NCBI GenBank assembly: GCA_964572855.1
Contig: CAZNGF010000044.1
Span: forward strand, 1 to 24,837
Direction: 5' to 3'
DNA length: 24,837 nt
Source of the DNA: CAZNGF01 sp964572855
GTDB lineage: Bacteria; Bipolaricaulota; Bipolaricaulia; RBG-16-55-9; JAJCYT01
The stretch's first letter is position 1. Every line of letters starts with the position of its first letter. Under the pieces are notes generated by a model. The model had not been told where the DNA came from, did no database searches, and was given only the letters and a program-made list of their open reading frames with translations. Shown in pieces: positions 7,088 to 14,087 of this stretch. Both the position numbers and the translations under genes were made by a program.

Positions 7088-7574
7088 GGGCCTCCTCCGT
7101 CTCCTGACCGTTGTCCGCAAACGCGGGCTGGGATGCCGGCACGACCAGCACCGGGCAGGGCGCGTGCTCCATCACGGCGCGCGAGACGCTGCCAAGTGCG
7201 CGGATGCGGCCCAACCCGTGCAGCCCCTCGAACCCCATCACGATCAGATCGGCTTTCACGCGCTTGGCCAATTGGCGGATCTCGTGCGCCGGGTAGCCCA
7301 CGAACCCTTTGGCCTCGTAGGGCACGCCGTACGGCTTCAACCCCTCGCCGGCCTCGGCCGCGATGCTGGCCGCGCGCTCCTCGGCCTGGGTGTAGGTGAA
7401 CGGGTGCTCCAGCTCCTGCCGGCTCAGGCGCGCCTGGGCGTCCTGGTACATCTCTTCGGGCAGGACGTGGCACACCACGGCGTTGGCCCCCAAATGCTGG
7501 GCCAGGGTCCCGGCCTCCCGGATCACCTGGGGGGCCAGCAGGTCCTCGTCGATTGCCACGAGAATGCGTTTCAT
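7065..7574 (-). CDS. Universal stress protein (UspA family)
   Basis: A 169-residue cytoplasmic protein. It begins with MKRILVAIDEDLLAPQVI, the usual first strand and loop, and contains ADLIVMGFEGLHGLGRIRALGSVSRAVMEHAPCPVLVVP, the nucleotide-binding signature of ATP-binding Usp proteins with slightly altered glycine spacing. Start ATG 7574 has GGAGGAGA just upstream; a longer frame to 7637 has no comparable site. It lies between the TorD-like chaperone gene (71 nt upstream) and the small membrane protein gene (overlapping). UspA genes are often co-regulated with oxygen or redox respiration genes, so a role as energy or redox stress responder of this operon is plausible but inferred. Confidence 0.88.
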   Translation of the reverse strand: MKRILVAIDEDLLAPQVIREAGTLAQHLGANAVVCHVLPEEMYQDAQARLSRQELEHPFTYTQAEERAASIAAEAGEGLKPYGVPYEAKGFVGYPAHEIRQLAKRVKADLIVMGFEGLHGLGRIRALGSVSRAVMEHAPCPVLVVPASQPAFADNGQETEEAHAAGANT

Positions 7575-7645
7575 GGTTCTCCTCCAATTGCGCGAATGTG
7601 CTCCCTCCATTGTCGTTCTGCGTGAGAACGGAACCATGATTCCCG

Positions 7646-8335
7646 TCAGGTTTGTCCTTGACCCCCATCAGCCGCCGGGGTCCCGAAGACGTGTGCCCCT
7701 TCGACTTCCAAGAAGCGACGCGCGAACCGCGCCCACGCCGAGAACGCGGGCGCGTCTTCTCCCTGCACGCGTTCCCAGAGCCGGGACGTCCAGCGCGTCA
7801 GGTGGCGTTCCAGCAGGTCGCGCTGCGCCCGGCGCAGGCCCTCGGTGGGCTCGCCGGCTTCGGCGGCGCGGGCTTCGGCATAGGTCAAAAAGTGCATGAA
7901 CTCCAGCTCGACGCGCAGGTGATCGGGCATCTCGCGCGCCCGCTCGCCCAACGTGAGGCCGAAGTGGCGGTAGAAGCGCACGAGCTCGCCCATCACCTCG
8001 CGGCGCTGGTCCTGCTTGTCGTAGGCGCTCTCGTAGAGCGGGCAGGGCGCGCGCGGGATGCCCACCTCGAACAGCCTGAGGAACTCGGCCTCGTAGTCGA
8101 GGGGGGAAAGCGCGCCGAGCGCGTCTCGGACGGCATCCCAATCGTCGCAGAGCGCCCCCGGATTTTGGGCCTCGGGGAGCGCCCGCATTGCCTCCCGCAC
8201 GGTCGCATCGGTTTCGCGAGACAGAAGCGCTTCGAGCCGCTTTGCATCGGGCGGCGTGAACGCTTCGGCCAGCACGTCGTAGAGCGCGCTGCGGGCCAGC
8301 GGGGCGTCGGGTGCGGCCGTGGTCGCGGTGTTCAT
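7646..8335 (-). CDS. TorD/NarJ-family molybdoenzyme chaperone
   Basis: A 229-residue, mostly helical cytoplasmic protein. Diagnostic segments are DYEAEFLRLFEVGIPRAPCPLYESAY, the family's acidic-Tyr/Pro-x-Tyr-Glu-Ser signature, and MPDHLRVELEFMHFLTYAEA, the second conserved block. These chaperones bind the Tat leader and the apo catalytic subunit of DMSO-reductase family enzymes until the molybdenum cofactor is inserted. The gene begins directly after the stop of the gamma subunit gene (TAG immediately followed by ATG), so it belongs to the same operon and most likely serves the NarG-like protein encoded three genes upstream. Confidence 0.87.
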   Translation of the reverse strand: MNTATTAAPDAPLARSALYDVLAEAFTPPDAKRLEALLSRETDATVREAMRALPEAQNPGALCDDWDAVRDALGALSPLDYEAEFLRLFEVGIPRAPCPLYESAYDKQDQRREVMGELVRFYRHFGLTLGERAREMPDHLRVELEFMHFLTYAEARAAEAGEPTEGLRRAQRDLLERHLTRWTSRLWERVQGEDAPAFSAWARFARRFLEVEGAHVFGTPAADGGQGQT

Positions 8336-8986
8336 CTAGCCCTCCCAGGCGAACTCGGTCCAGGCGGGCGCGTACGCCTTCAGCCCCGCCCGCTCCTTGT
8401 GGGCGCCCTGCCAGACGCAGAAGGCGGCCTTGAGCGGCCGGTCGGCCCGCAGCGGGACGTGGTTGTCGGGGTCGTCCGTTTCCAGGTCGCGCAGGAGCAC
8501 AACGGCCCACGCGCCGTTCCGCCAGTCCGCAGCGGCCTCGACGCGCGAGGTCGGCGTGCGGTAGGTCGTGCCGAGGCCGGCGGTGGTCACGTTGTTCGGC
8601 GTTTCTTGATCGGCGCGCCAGTGCCACTGGTTCACGGGCTGCTCGGGCGAGCCCATCGTGACCAGCGGCGCATCTGCCCCGAAGGGAAACATCACGGCCG
8701 CGCCGTCGGCGAAGGCGTCCGGCTCGGAGACGTCGCGATCGGACTTCGGGTCGGCCCAGCTCAGGCGCAAGGCGAACTGCGCGCCGTTGTGCAGCGCGCG
8801 CACCTCCAGTTGCTTGACCGCCCCCACGTCGGCCTGTTTGACCGTGGAGACGATGTACTCCGAGGGCTGCATGGCCACCGGCGTGCCCACCAGGTTGAGT
8901 TGCACGGCCTCGGCCGCGCCCCAAACGCGCGCGCCGGGGTCCAGCAGCGCCGCACGCCCGTCGTTCGTGCGTCGGATCAGCGGCAT
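8336..8986 (-). CDS. Haem-b gamma subunit, ethylbenzene dehydrogenase-related (EB_dh) family
   Basis: A 216-residue protein matching the EB_dh layout of type II DMSO-reductase gamma subunits: early W/AAEAVQLNL and MQPSEYIVSTVKQADVG, then LEVRALHNGAQFALRLSWADPKSD, FADGAAVMFPFG, and a C-terminal VWQGAHKERAGLKAY...TEFAWEG. In EbdC, DdhC, SerC and ClrC such subunits hold one haem b (Met/Lys ligands) and pass electrons to soluble cytochromes. The ATG shares its A with the stop of the beta-subunit gene (TGATG). Oddly, no signal peptide is visible at this start or in the upstream in-frame extension, whereas the known relatives carry Sec leaders. It replaces the membrane NarI, so the complex is predicted to be soluble. 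Confidence 0.82.
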   Translation of the reverse strand: MPLIRRTNDGRAALLDPGARVWGAAEAVQLNLVGTPVAMQPSEYIVSTVKQADVGAVKQLEVRALHNGAQFALRLSWADPKSDRDVSEPDAFADGAAVMFPFGADAPLVTMGSPEQPVNQWHWRADQETPNNVTTAGLGTTYRTPTSRVEAAADWRNGAWAVVLLRDLETDDPDNHVPLRADRPLKAAFCVWQGAHKERAGLKAYAPAWTEFAWEG

Positions 8987-10119
8987 CAGGCACGCTCCTT
9001 TCTCACGATAGGCAGCGCGGCCGTCTGGCCCTTGACCGGGCTGGTGCAGGCCTCGGCGATGGCGCACTCGTCGCAGGAGTACTCTAGAAACTTCGGGTTG
9101 GGCGCCTTGTCGAGCTTGAACAGGTCGTCGTAGCTGCGCGCCTGCAGCAGGCGCATGAGCTCGGACTCGCCGCCGTTACGGACCTTGTCCAGCTCGGCCT
9201 TGAGCGTGTCGAGCGCGGGCGCGACCTGCGGGCCCAGCAGCCACTGCAGATACCCCAGCGGCACGCGCGGCTCCTGGCTGAGCGAGCCGTCCTCGTGGTA
9301 GCGGGGCGGGGACAGCGGCGGGATGTAGTAGACGTTCGGCTGCGTGCCGTACTCGCCGTGCAGGGGCAGCGCGACCTTCCACCCCTTCACCAGTTTGTGC
9401 GTCGGGCTTTGGGGATCGTCCAGGTAGCCCACGAAGCGGATGCGCCCGACGCACTGCGCCGCGCACGCCTGCGGGATGCCCTGCTCGATTCTCGGAAAGC
9501 AGAAGATGCACTTTTGCGAGACCTGCTTGACCGAATTCCAGAACATCTTGTCGTAGGGACACCCCTCGACGCAGAAGCGGTAGCCGTGACAGCGCTCCTC
9601 GTTGACGACCACGATGCCGTCCTCGTCGCGCTTGTAGAGCGCGCTGCGGGGGCAGGCGTTCAGGCAGGCCGGCTCGGTGCAGTGGTTGCAGAGACGCGGG
9701 AAGTAGAAGAAGAAGCTGTTGGGATAGTCCCCGGCCCCTTCGTCCTCGTCCCAGTTCGGGCCCCAGCGCGGCTCCTGCTCGTCGGGGCGGATGTCCTTGG
9801 TCTTGCCTTCGAACAGCGTCTCCTGGTAGTTGTAGTCCCAGGCGCGGCCGTACTGGGCTTGGGCGGGCAGCGCGCCCTTGTGCGCGCGGCCGTCGCGGAA
9901 GCCCCCGCCCTGGCGCTCCCAATCTTTCGGGTAGCCGCGGCCGGGCCGGCTCTCGACGTTGTTCCAGTACATGTACTCTTGCCCGTCTTCGCGGGTCCAG
10001 AGCATCTTGCAGGCCATCGTGCACGTCTGGCAGCCGATGCACTTGTTCAGGTCGAGCACCATGGCCAACTGGCGCTTGGACCCCTTGATCTGACCCTTTT
10101 CCAGAAATTCAACCGGCAC
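8986..10119 (-). CDS. Iron-sulfur beta subunit, NarH-like
   Basis: A 377-residue four-cluster ferredoxin-like subunit of a type II molybdoenzyme. The Cys groups are CIGCQTCTMACK, CNHCTEPACLNACP, CHGYRFCVEGCPY and KCIFCFPRIEQG...CAAQCVGRIRF. In the third group the second Cys position is Tyr (in E. coli NarH it is Trp), the hallmark of the [3Fe-4S] cluster in this family. No signal peptide is seen, as expected for a beta subunit carried through the Tat pore by alpha. Start is GTG 10119 with AGGAGGTG upstream; the alpha gene's stop overlaps it by 11 nt. The C-terminus carries an extra SCDECAIAEACTSP segment with three Cys that I do not know from NarH. Confidence 0.9.
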   Translation of the reverse strand: MPVEFLEKGQIKGSKRQLAMVLDLNKCIGCQTCTMACKMLWTREDGQEYMYWNNVESRPGRGYPKDWERQGGGFRDGRAHKGALPAQAQYGRAWDYNYQETLFEGKTKDIRPDEQEPRWGPNWDEDEGAGDYPNSFFFYFPRLCNHCTEPACLNACPRSALYKRDEDGIVVVNEERCHGYRFCVEGCPYDKMFWNSVKQVSQKCIFCFPRIEQGIPQACAAQCVGRIRFVGYLDDPQSPTHKLVKGWKVALPLHGEYGTQPNVYYIPPLSPPRYHEDGSLSQEPRVPLGYLQWLLGPQVAPALDTLKAELDKVRNGGESELMRLLQARSYDDLFKLDKAPNPKFLEYSCDECAIAEACTSPVKGQTAALPIVRKERA

Positions 10120-12880
10120 GGTACACCTCCTGGTAGTCGACCTTCTCGACGTCGACGCGCACGTCGCGGTTGACGCCCGTCGGGCCCCAGTAGTTGAGCG
10201 CGAAGTGCAGCTGGCCGTAGCCGCCGGCCAGCTGGGTGGGCTTGATGCGCACGGGGACCGTGGCCTGGAAGTTGGAGCGGTCCGGGAACTGGTACTTCTC
10301 CCAACCGTGGTACATGGTCACCTGGCCGCGCGGCGCGTTGCGGTAGATGCGGCAGTTGGCGATCAAATCCCCGAAGGGGTTGAACACGCGCACGGTGTCG
10401 CCGTCGGTGACCCCGCGCTCGAACGCGTCGTGGGGGTTGAGGTAGATCACCGGCCCCCCGCGCTGCAGGCGCAGCAGGTACTTGTTGTCGCGCCAGGTGG
10501 AGTGGATGCTCCAGCGCCCGTGTGGCGTGTTCCAGCGCAGCGGGCCGGTCTCGACCTCGAGCGGCGGCTTGTACACCGGCAGCGCCTCGCCCAGCTCCAC
10601 GAACCAGTCGTGGTCGATCAAAAACTGCTGCCGGCCCGTGAGCGTGTGGTAGGGCTTTTTGCCCTCGGTGTTGCGCAGGAAGGGAGCGTAGGTCTTGCCC
10701 GGCGTGATGTCGCTGGTCCAGTGGTCGCTTGAGCCCGTCAGGCGCCGCGGCTGGCGCACGATGTCGTCGAAGCTGATGCCTTGCGTCTCCTCCGAGTGTT
10801 CCATGATAAATTCGCAGGCGGCCTTGTCGTCGCTCAGTTTGCCTTGAGCGGTGAACTGGGCGTGGAGCGTGGACAGGTCCACGTCCAGATCGAACTCCTG
10901 GTCGCGGAAGCCCGTGAAGCCGCGCGCCACGGCCCGCTGCTCGAGGCGCTCGGCCAGCGCCCGGAACGTCTGCCAGTCGGATTTGGACTCGAACATCGGG
11001 TCCACCGCGGGCGTGAACGGGTGGATGTAGGTGTGCAGGTCCGAGGTGTTGAGGTCGAACTTCTCGTAGAAGGTGGCCGCCGGCAACACGTAGTCCGAGT
11101 AGAGCGCCGAGGTGTCCATGCGGAAGTTGACGTCGACGATCAAATCAAGCTTGGGCCAGAGTTTCTCGACGAGCTGCTCGTTGCCCTTGGCCTGGTTCAG
11201 GTAGTTGCCGCGCCAGATGAACAGCGCCTTGGGGTCGTCGGCGAGCGCGCCGTCCCGCCCGCGCGGGTAGAGCGGCATCCAGCCCTGTTTCACGCTCTCC
11301 TCGATGTAGGGGCGCGGGTCGTGCTCGCTTTCCCGCAACCGATCGTCGATGGAAGCGTGCGTGTAGGTCCAGAGCGTCATGTTCTGGAAGCGCTTCTTCT
11401 CGCGAGGGAAGGCCAGTTGCTGCCAGCCGTGGATGGGCCAGACCTTCTCCTGGCCCACGTAGTGGTTGAAGCCGCCGCCCCTCTTGCCCACGTTGCCCGT
11501 GAGCGCGACCAGCAGGATCATCGACCGGTTGAGCAGGTCGTTGTGGTACCAGTGGTTCGTGCCCGCGCCGTGGACGATCATGGCCGGCTTGGCGGATGCG
11601 AACTCGCGGGCGAGTTGTTCGATCACGCTTGGATGCACGCCGCACTCGGGGCCCATGGCCGCGGGGCCGTTGTCCTGTAAAGACTGTTTGAGGTTTTCGA
11701 ACACGGTCGTGACCGCGATCCCCTCGACCGCGTACGTCCCTTCGAGCGCGGGGCGCAAGTCCCCCAGGTCGAGCGTCTTGCGCTCGTGGCCTTGCGTCCC
11801 GGGGACGAGCTGGGCGCTGCCCGTGGCCACGTCCCAGACGTAGAATTGGTCGTCGGCGCCGCCGGCGACCAGGTCGCGCTCGCGCAGGAATTTGCCATCG
11901 TCCTGACGGACGAGCAGCGGGAGGTCGGTTTGTTCTTTGAGATACTCGGCGTCGTATAGACCCTCGTTCACGATCACGTGGGCCATGCCGAGCGCCAGCG
12001 CCGCGTCCGTGCCCGGCTCCGTCCCGACCCAGAGGTCGGCGTGGATCGCGCTCTGGTTGTAGTCGGGCGAGACGCACACGACCTTGGCGCCCTTGTACTT
12101 GGCCTCCCAGAAGAAGTGCGCGTCCGGGATGCGCGTGACGTTGGGGTTCGAGCCCCAGAACACGATGTACTTGGAATGAAACCAGTCGGCGGCCTCGCAG
12201 GTGTCGGTCTGCTCGCCCCAGGTGATGGGCTCGCCCGGCGGCAGGTCGCAGTACCAGTCGTAGAAGCTGCAGATCACCCCGCCCAGCAGCGTGGCCAGCC
12301 GGCTGCCGCCCGCGTACGACACGGGGCTCATGGCCGGGATGGGCGAGAAGAAGGTGAGGTAGTCCGGGCCGTGTTGCTGGAGGACGTCGAGCATCTTGTC
12401 CGCGATCTCGTCCAAGGCCTGATCCCAACTGATCCGCTGCCACTTGCCCTCGCCGCGCTCCCCGGCGCGCTTGAGCGGGACCTTGACACGCTGCTCGCCG
12501 TAGACGTACTCGACGTAGCAGGCGCCCTTGTTGCAGCCGCGCGGGTTGAGGTCGGGCACCTCGTCGGAGATGGCCGGGTAGTCGGCGGCCTGCTCCTCGC
12601 GCCAGATGATGCCGTCCTTCACAAAAACCTTCCACGAGCACGAACCCGTGCAGTTGGCCGAGTGCGTGCTGCGCGCGATTTTGTCCCAGGTCCACTTTTG
12701 CCGATAGAGCTCCTCCCAGCCGCGGTAGTCGACCACGGTAAGCGGCTGGGCGCCGGCCTGGAACTCGAGCGCGTCCAGCTGCAGCGCCAGCGCACTCAAG
12801 CCCGCCAGCTTGAGGAAGCCCCGGCGGGTGAGCGAGTGGCCCGGGCCGGCTGAGGTTGGGGTTGGCTTCGTTTTGGTCAC
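10109..12880 (-). CDS. Tat-exported molybdopterin oxidoreductase, NarG-like type II alpha subunit
   Basis: A 923-residue catalytic subunit. A twin-arginine leader is present (SLTRRGFLKLAG, Arg19-Arg20, hydrophobic stretch to about residue 38). The FS0 cluster ligands are His73, Cys77, Cys81 and Cys116 (HSANCTGSC...RGC), the His-x3-Cys form of nitrate reductases. The molybdenum ligand Asp lies in SFYDWYCDLPPGEP (about Asp208), a motif shared with NarG, and TWGEQTD and DAHFFWEAKYKGAK follow as in NarG. The length fits periplasmic type II enzymes (about 910-980) rather than E. coli NarG (about 1250). Substrate is uncertain: nitrate reduction or nitrite oxidation is most likely; (per)chlorate or selenate remain possible. 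Start GTG 12880 with AAAGGAGG upstream overlaps the rrf2 stop as GTGA. Confidence 0.92.
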   Translation of the reverse strand: MTKTKPTPTSAGPGHSLTRRGFLKLAGLSALALQLDALEFQAGAQPLTVVDYRGWEELYRQKWTWDKIARSTHSANCTGSCSWKVFVKDGIIWREEQAADYPAISDEVPDLNPRGCNKGACYVEYVYGEQRVKVPLKRAGERGEGKWQRISWDQALDEIADKMLDVLQQHGPDYLTFFSPIPAMSPVSYAGGSRLATLLGGVICSFYDWYCDLPPGEPITWGEQTDTCEAADWFHSKYIVFWGSNPNVTRIPDAHFFWEAKYKGAKVVCVSPDYNQSAIHADLWVGTEPGTDAALALGMAHVIVNEGLYDAEYLKEQTDLPLLVRQDDGKFLRERDLVAGGADDQFYVWDVATGSAQLVPGTQGHERKTLDLGDLRPALEGTYAVEGIAVTTVFENLKQSLQDNGPAAMGPECGVHPSVIEQLAREFASAKPAMIVHGAGTNHWYHNDLLNRSMILLVALTGNVGKRGGGFNHYVGQEKVWPIHGWQQLAFPREKKRFQNMTLWTYTHASIDDRLRESEHDPRPYIEESVKQGWMPLYPRGRDGALADDPKALFIWRGNYLNQAKGNEQLVEKLWPKLDLIVDVNFRMDTSALYSDYVLPAATFYEKFDLNTSDLHTYIHPFTPAVDPMFESKSDWQTFRALAERLEQRAVARGFTGFRDQEFDLDVDLSTLHAQFTAQGKLSDDKAACEFIMEHSEETQGISFDDIVRQPRRLTGSSDHWTSDITPGKTYAPFLRNTEGKKPYHTLTGRQQFLIDHDWFVELGEALPVYKPPLEVETGPLRWNTPHGRWSIHSTWRDNKYLLRLQRGGPVIYLNPHDAFERGVTDGDTVRVFNPFGDLIANCRIYRNAPRGQVTMYHGWEKYQFPDRSNFQATVPVRIKPTQLAGGYGQLHFALNYWGPTGVNRDVRVDVEKVDYQEVYRAG

Positions 12881-13335
12881 GTGGCCTCCTTTGCCGCGTT
12901 CGCCTGTTTGCGCAACTGTGCCTTGCGCTTGCGCTCACACGCCTCCAGCAGGTCCAGCAGCGTCGTGCCCTTGAGGTAGTCCTCAATCTGGGCGCGTATC
13001 GCCGTCCACATCTCGTGCTGTGGGCAGTCCTCGTTGTCCGAGCAGGCCCCGAGCCCGAACACGCAACGATCCAGATCATTCGTCCCGTCCATGACCGCCT
13101 TGACCTCGTAGAGCGTGATCGACTCCGGCGGACGGGCGAGCTTGAAGCCGCCGTGCCGCCCCTTGGCCGAGCGCACGAAGCCCGCGCGCACCAGGTCCTG
13201 AAAGATCTTGCCCAGGAAGGCGGAGGGGATGCCCTCCGCCGCGGCTACGCGGCGCGAGAGCGTGTAGGTCTCCGGGGTCTGGGCCAGGCGGGTCAGCGCG
13301 CGGATGGCGTATTCGCAGGCGTTGGAGTAGAGCAT
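12877..13335 (-). CDS. Rrf2-family transcriptional regulator with Fe-S cysteine motif
   Basis: A 152-residue protein. It has an N-terminal winged helix (MLYSNACEYAIRALTRLA, then EGIPSAFLGKIFQDLVRAGFVRSAKGRHGGFKLAR), the canonical Rrf2 DNA-binding block. Three Cys follow in CVFGLGACSDNEDC (C-x6-C-x5-C), the position used for a [2Fe-2S] or [4Fe-4S] cluster in IscR and NsrR relatives. It should therefore sense redox state, NO or Fe-S status. It is first in the respiratory operon and is coupled to the alpha-subunit gene by a GTGA overlap, so it likely controls its own operon. Start ATG 13335 is preferred because GGGAG lies six bases upstream; ATG 13347 is in frame but has no such site. Confidence 0.92.
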   Translation of the reverse strand: MLYSNACEYAIRALTRLAQTPETYTLSRRVAAAEGIPSAFLGKIFQDLVRAGFVRSAKGRHGGFKLARPPESITLYEVKAVMDGTNDLDRCVFGLGACSDNEDCPQHEMWTAIRAQIEDYLKGTTLLDLLEACERKRKAQLRKQANAAKEAT

Positions 13336-13351
13336 GGCGGCTCCCATATTC

Positions 13352-13373
13352 AGATATTTTTGTCTTTATATCT
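13352..13373. promoter_or_regulatory. Candidate Rrf2 operator over the operon -10 box
   Basis: AGATAT (13352-13357) and ATATCT (13368-13373) form a perfect inverted repeat with a 10-bp spacer. It overlaps the -10 hexamer of the leftward promoter. The A/T-rich dyad and spacing fit an Rrf2 dimer; assignment is by position. Confidence 0.5.
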
Positions 13374-13393
13374 CTTTTTAGCCGCCGTGTCAA
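13365..13393 (-). promoter_or_regulatory. Sigma-70 promoter of the rrf2-respiratory operon
   Basis: On the minus strand TTGACA (13393-13388), a 17-bp spacer and TATAAA (13370-13365) form a near-consensus promoter about 30 bp upstream of the rrf2 start codon. The -35 box lies in the left arm of a 12-bp inverted repeat whose right arm carries the tetR -35 box. Confidence 0.8.
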
Positions 13394-13425
13394 GCCCCCG
13401 CCGACCGGGAGGGTTGACACGGCGG
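13382..13425. repeat. 12-bp inverted repeat holding both divergent -35 boxes
   Basis: CCGCCGTGTCAA (13382-13393) and TTGACACGGCGG (13414-13425) are perfect reverse complements separated by 20 bp. Each arm contains TTGACA pointing outward. The arms extend six bases past the hexamers, so the symmetry is more than two chance -35 boxes. Confidence 0.85.
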
Positions 13426-13442
13426 GCGGGAGGTGCTAATAT
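13414..13442 (+). promoter_or_regulatory. Sigma-70 promoter of tetR
   Basis: TTGACA (13414-13419), a 17-bp spacer and TAATAT (13437-13442) lie 30 bp upstream of the tetR ATG. The expected transcription start falls in the candidate TetR operator. Confidence 0.8.
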
Positions 13443-13454
13443 GTTAGTGAACAT
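13441..13454. promoter_or_regulatory. Candidate TetR operator at the tetR promoter
   Basis: ATGTT-AGTG-AACAT is a perfect 5-bp dyad overlapping the -10 box and start site. It contains GTTAGTGAACA, which recurs as GTTAGTGAATA at 14077-14087 beside the start of the RND gene. Autorepression is the natural reading. Confidence 0.5.
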
Positions 13455-13472
13455 TTACAAAGGAGCGAATCC

Positions 13473-14057
13473 ATGGCCCGCAAGCGCCACGCCGATCGAC
13501 AGCAGGACATCATCCAGGCGGCCCTGGCGCTGATCGCCGCCGAGGGCGTACAGGGCTTGACCACGGCGCGCCTGGCCCAACGGGTCGGCGTGTCCGAGGC
13601 CGCGCTCTATCGCCACTTCGCCAACAAACAGGACATGGTGGGCGCGACCATCGACGCGGTCGGTGAGCGCGTTTTGCACCTCCTGGGCCACTGGGCCGAG
13701 GGCGAGCGGGCCCGGGACCGGCTGCGCCGCGTGCTGCAAAACCACCTGACCTTCGTGGCCGAACACCCGGGCGTGGCTCGCATCCTGTTCTCGGACGAGG
13801 TCCACTTCAACGCGCCCGCGCTGCGCGGCAAGCTGCACGGCGTGATCGAGCGCTACCTGGGATACGTCGAGTCGCTGGTGCGCGCCGGGATCGAGTCGCG
13901 CGAGTTCCGCGCCGACCTGGAGCCGCGGGCGGCCGCCGTGCTCGTGCTGGGCGCCGTGCAGTCCCAGGTGCTGCTCTGGTCGCTCAGCGGGGGCGGGCAC
14001 GGGATGACCGCCCAGGTGGATCGGCTTTGGGAGACGATCGAAAGGGGATTGGCGTGA
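13473..14057 (+). CDS. TetR-family transcriptional regulator
   Basis: A 194-residue protein with the standard N-terminal helix-turn-helix: RQQDIIQAALALIAAEG, then LTTARLAQRVGVSEAALYRHFANKQDM (residues about 10-55). The C-terminal ligand and dimer domain is typical of short TetR proteins (LLGHWAEGERARDRLRRVL, FSDEVHFNAPALRGKL). AGGAG lies eight bases before the ATG. It is divergent from the respiratory operon and its stop overlaps the GTG of the RND gene, suggesting that it represses that exporter and itself. Confidence 0.9.
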   Translation: MARKRHADRQQDIIQAALALIAAEGVQGLTTARLAQRVGVSEAALYRHFANKQDMVGATIDAVGERVLHLLGHWAEGERARDRLRRVLQNHLTFVAEHPGVARILFSDEVHFNAPALRGKLHGVIERYLGYVESLVRAGIESREFRADLEPRAAAVLVLGAVQSQVLLWSLSGGGHGMTAQVDRLWETIERGLA

Positions 14058-14076
14058 AAAAAATTTGGCCATTTAG

Positions 14077-14087
14077 GTTAGTGAATA
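14077..14087. promoter_or_regulatory. Second GTTAGTGAAYA site, near the RND gene start
   Basis: GTTAGTGAATA matches the tetR-promoter site (13443-13453) at 10 of 11 positions. It lies in an unusually AT-rich stretch (14057-14100) between the two possible start codons of the RND gene, which is a reason to consider the later start, ATG 14108. Confidence 0.35.
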
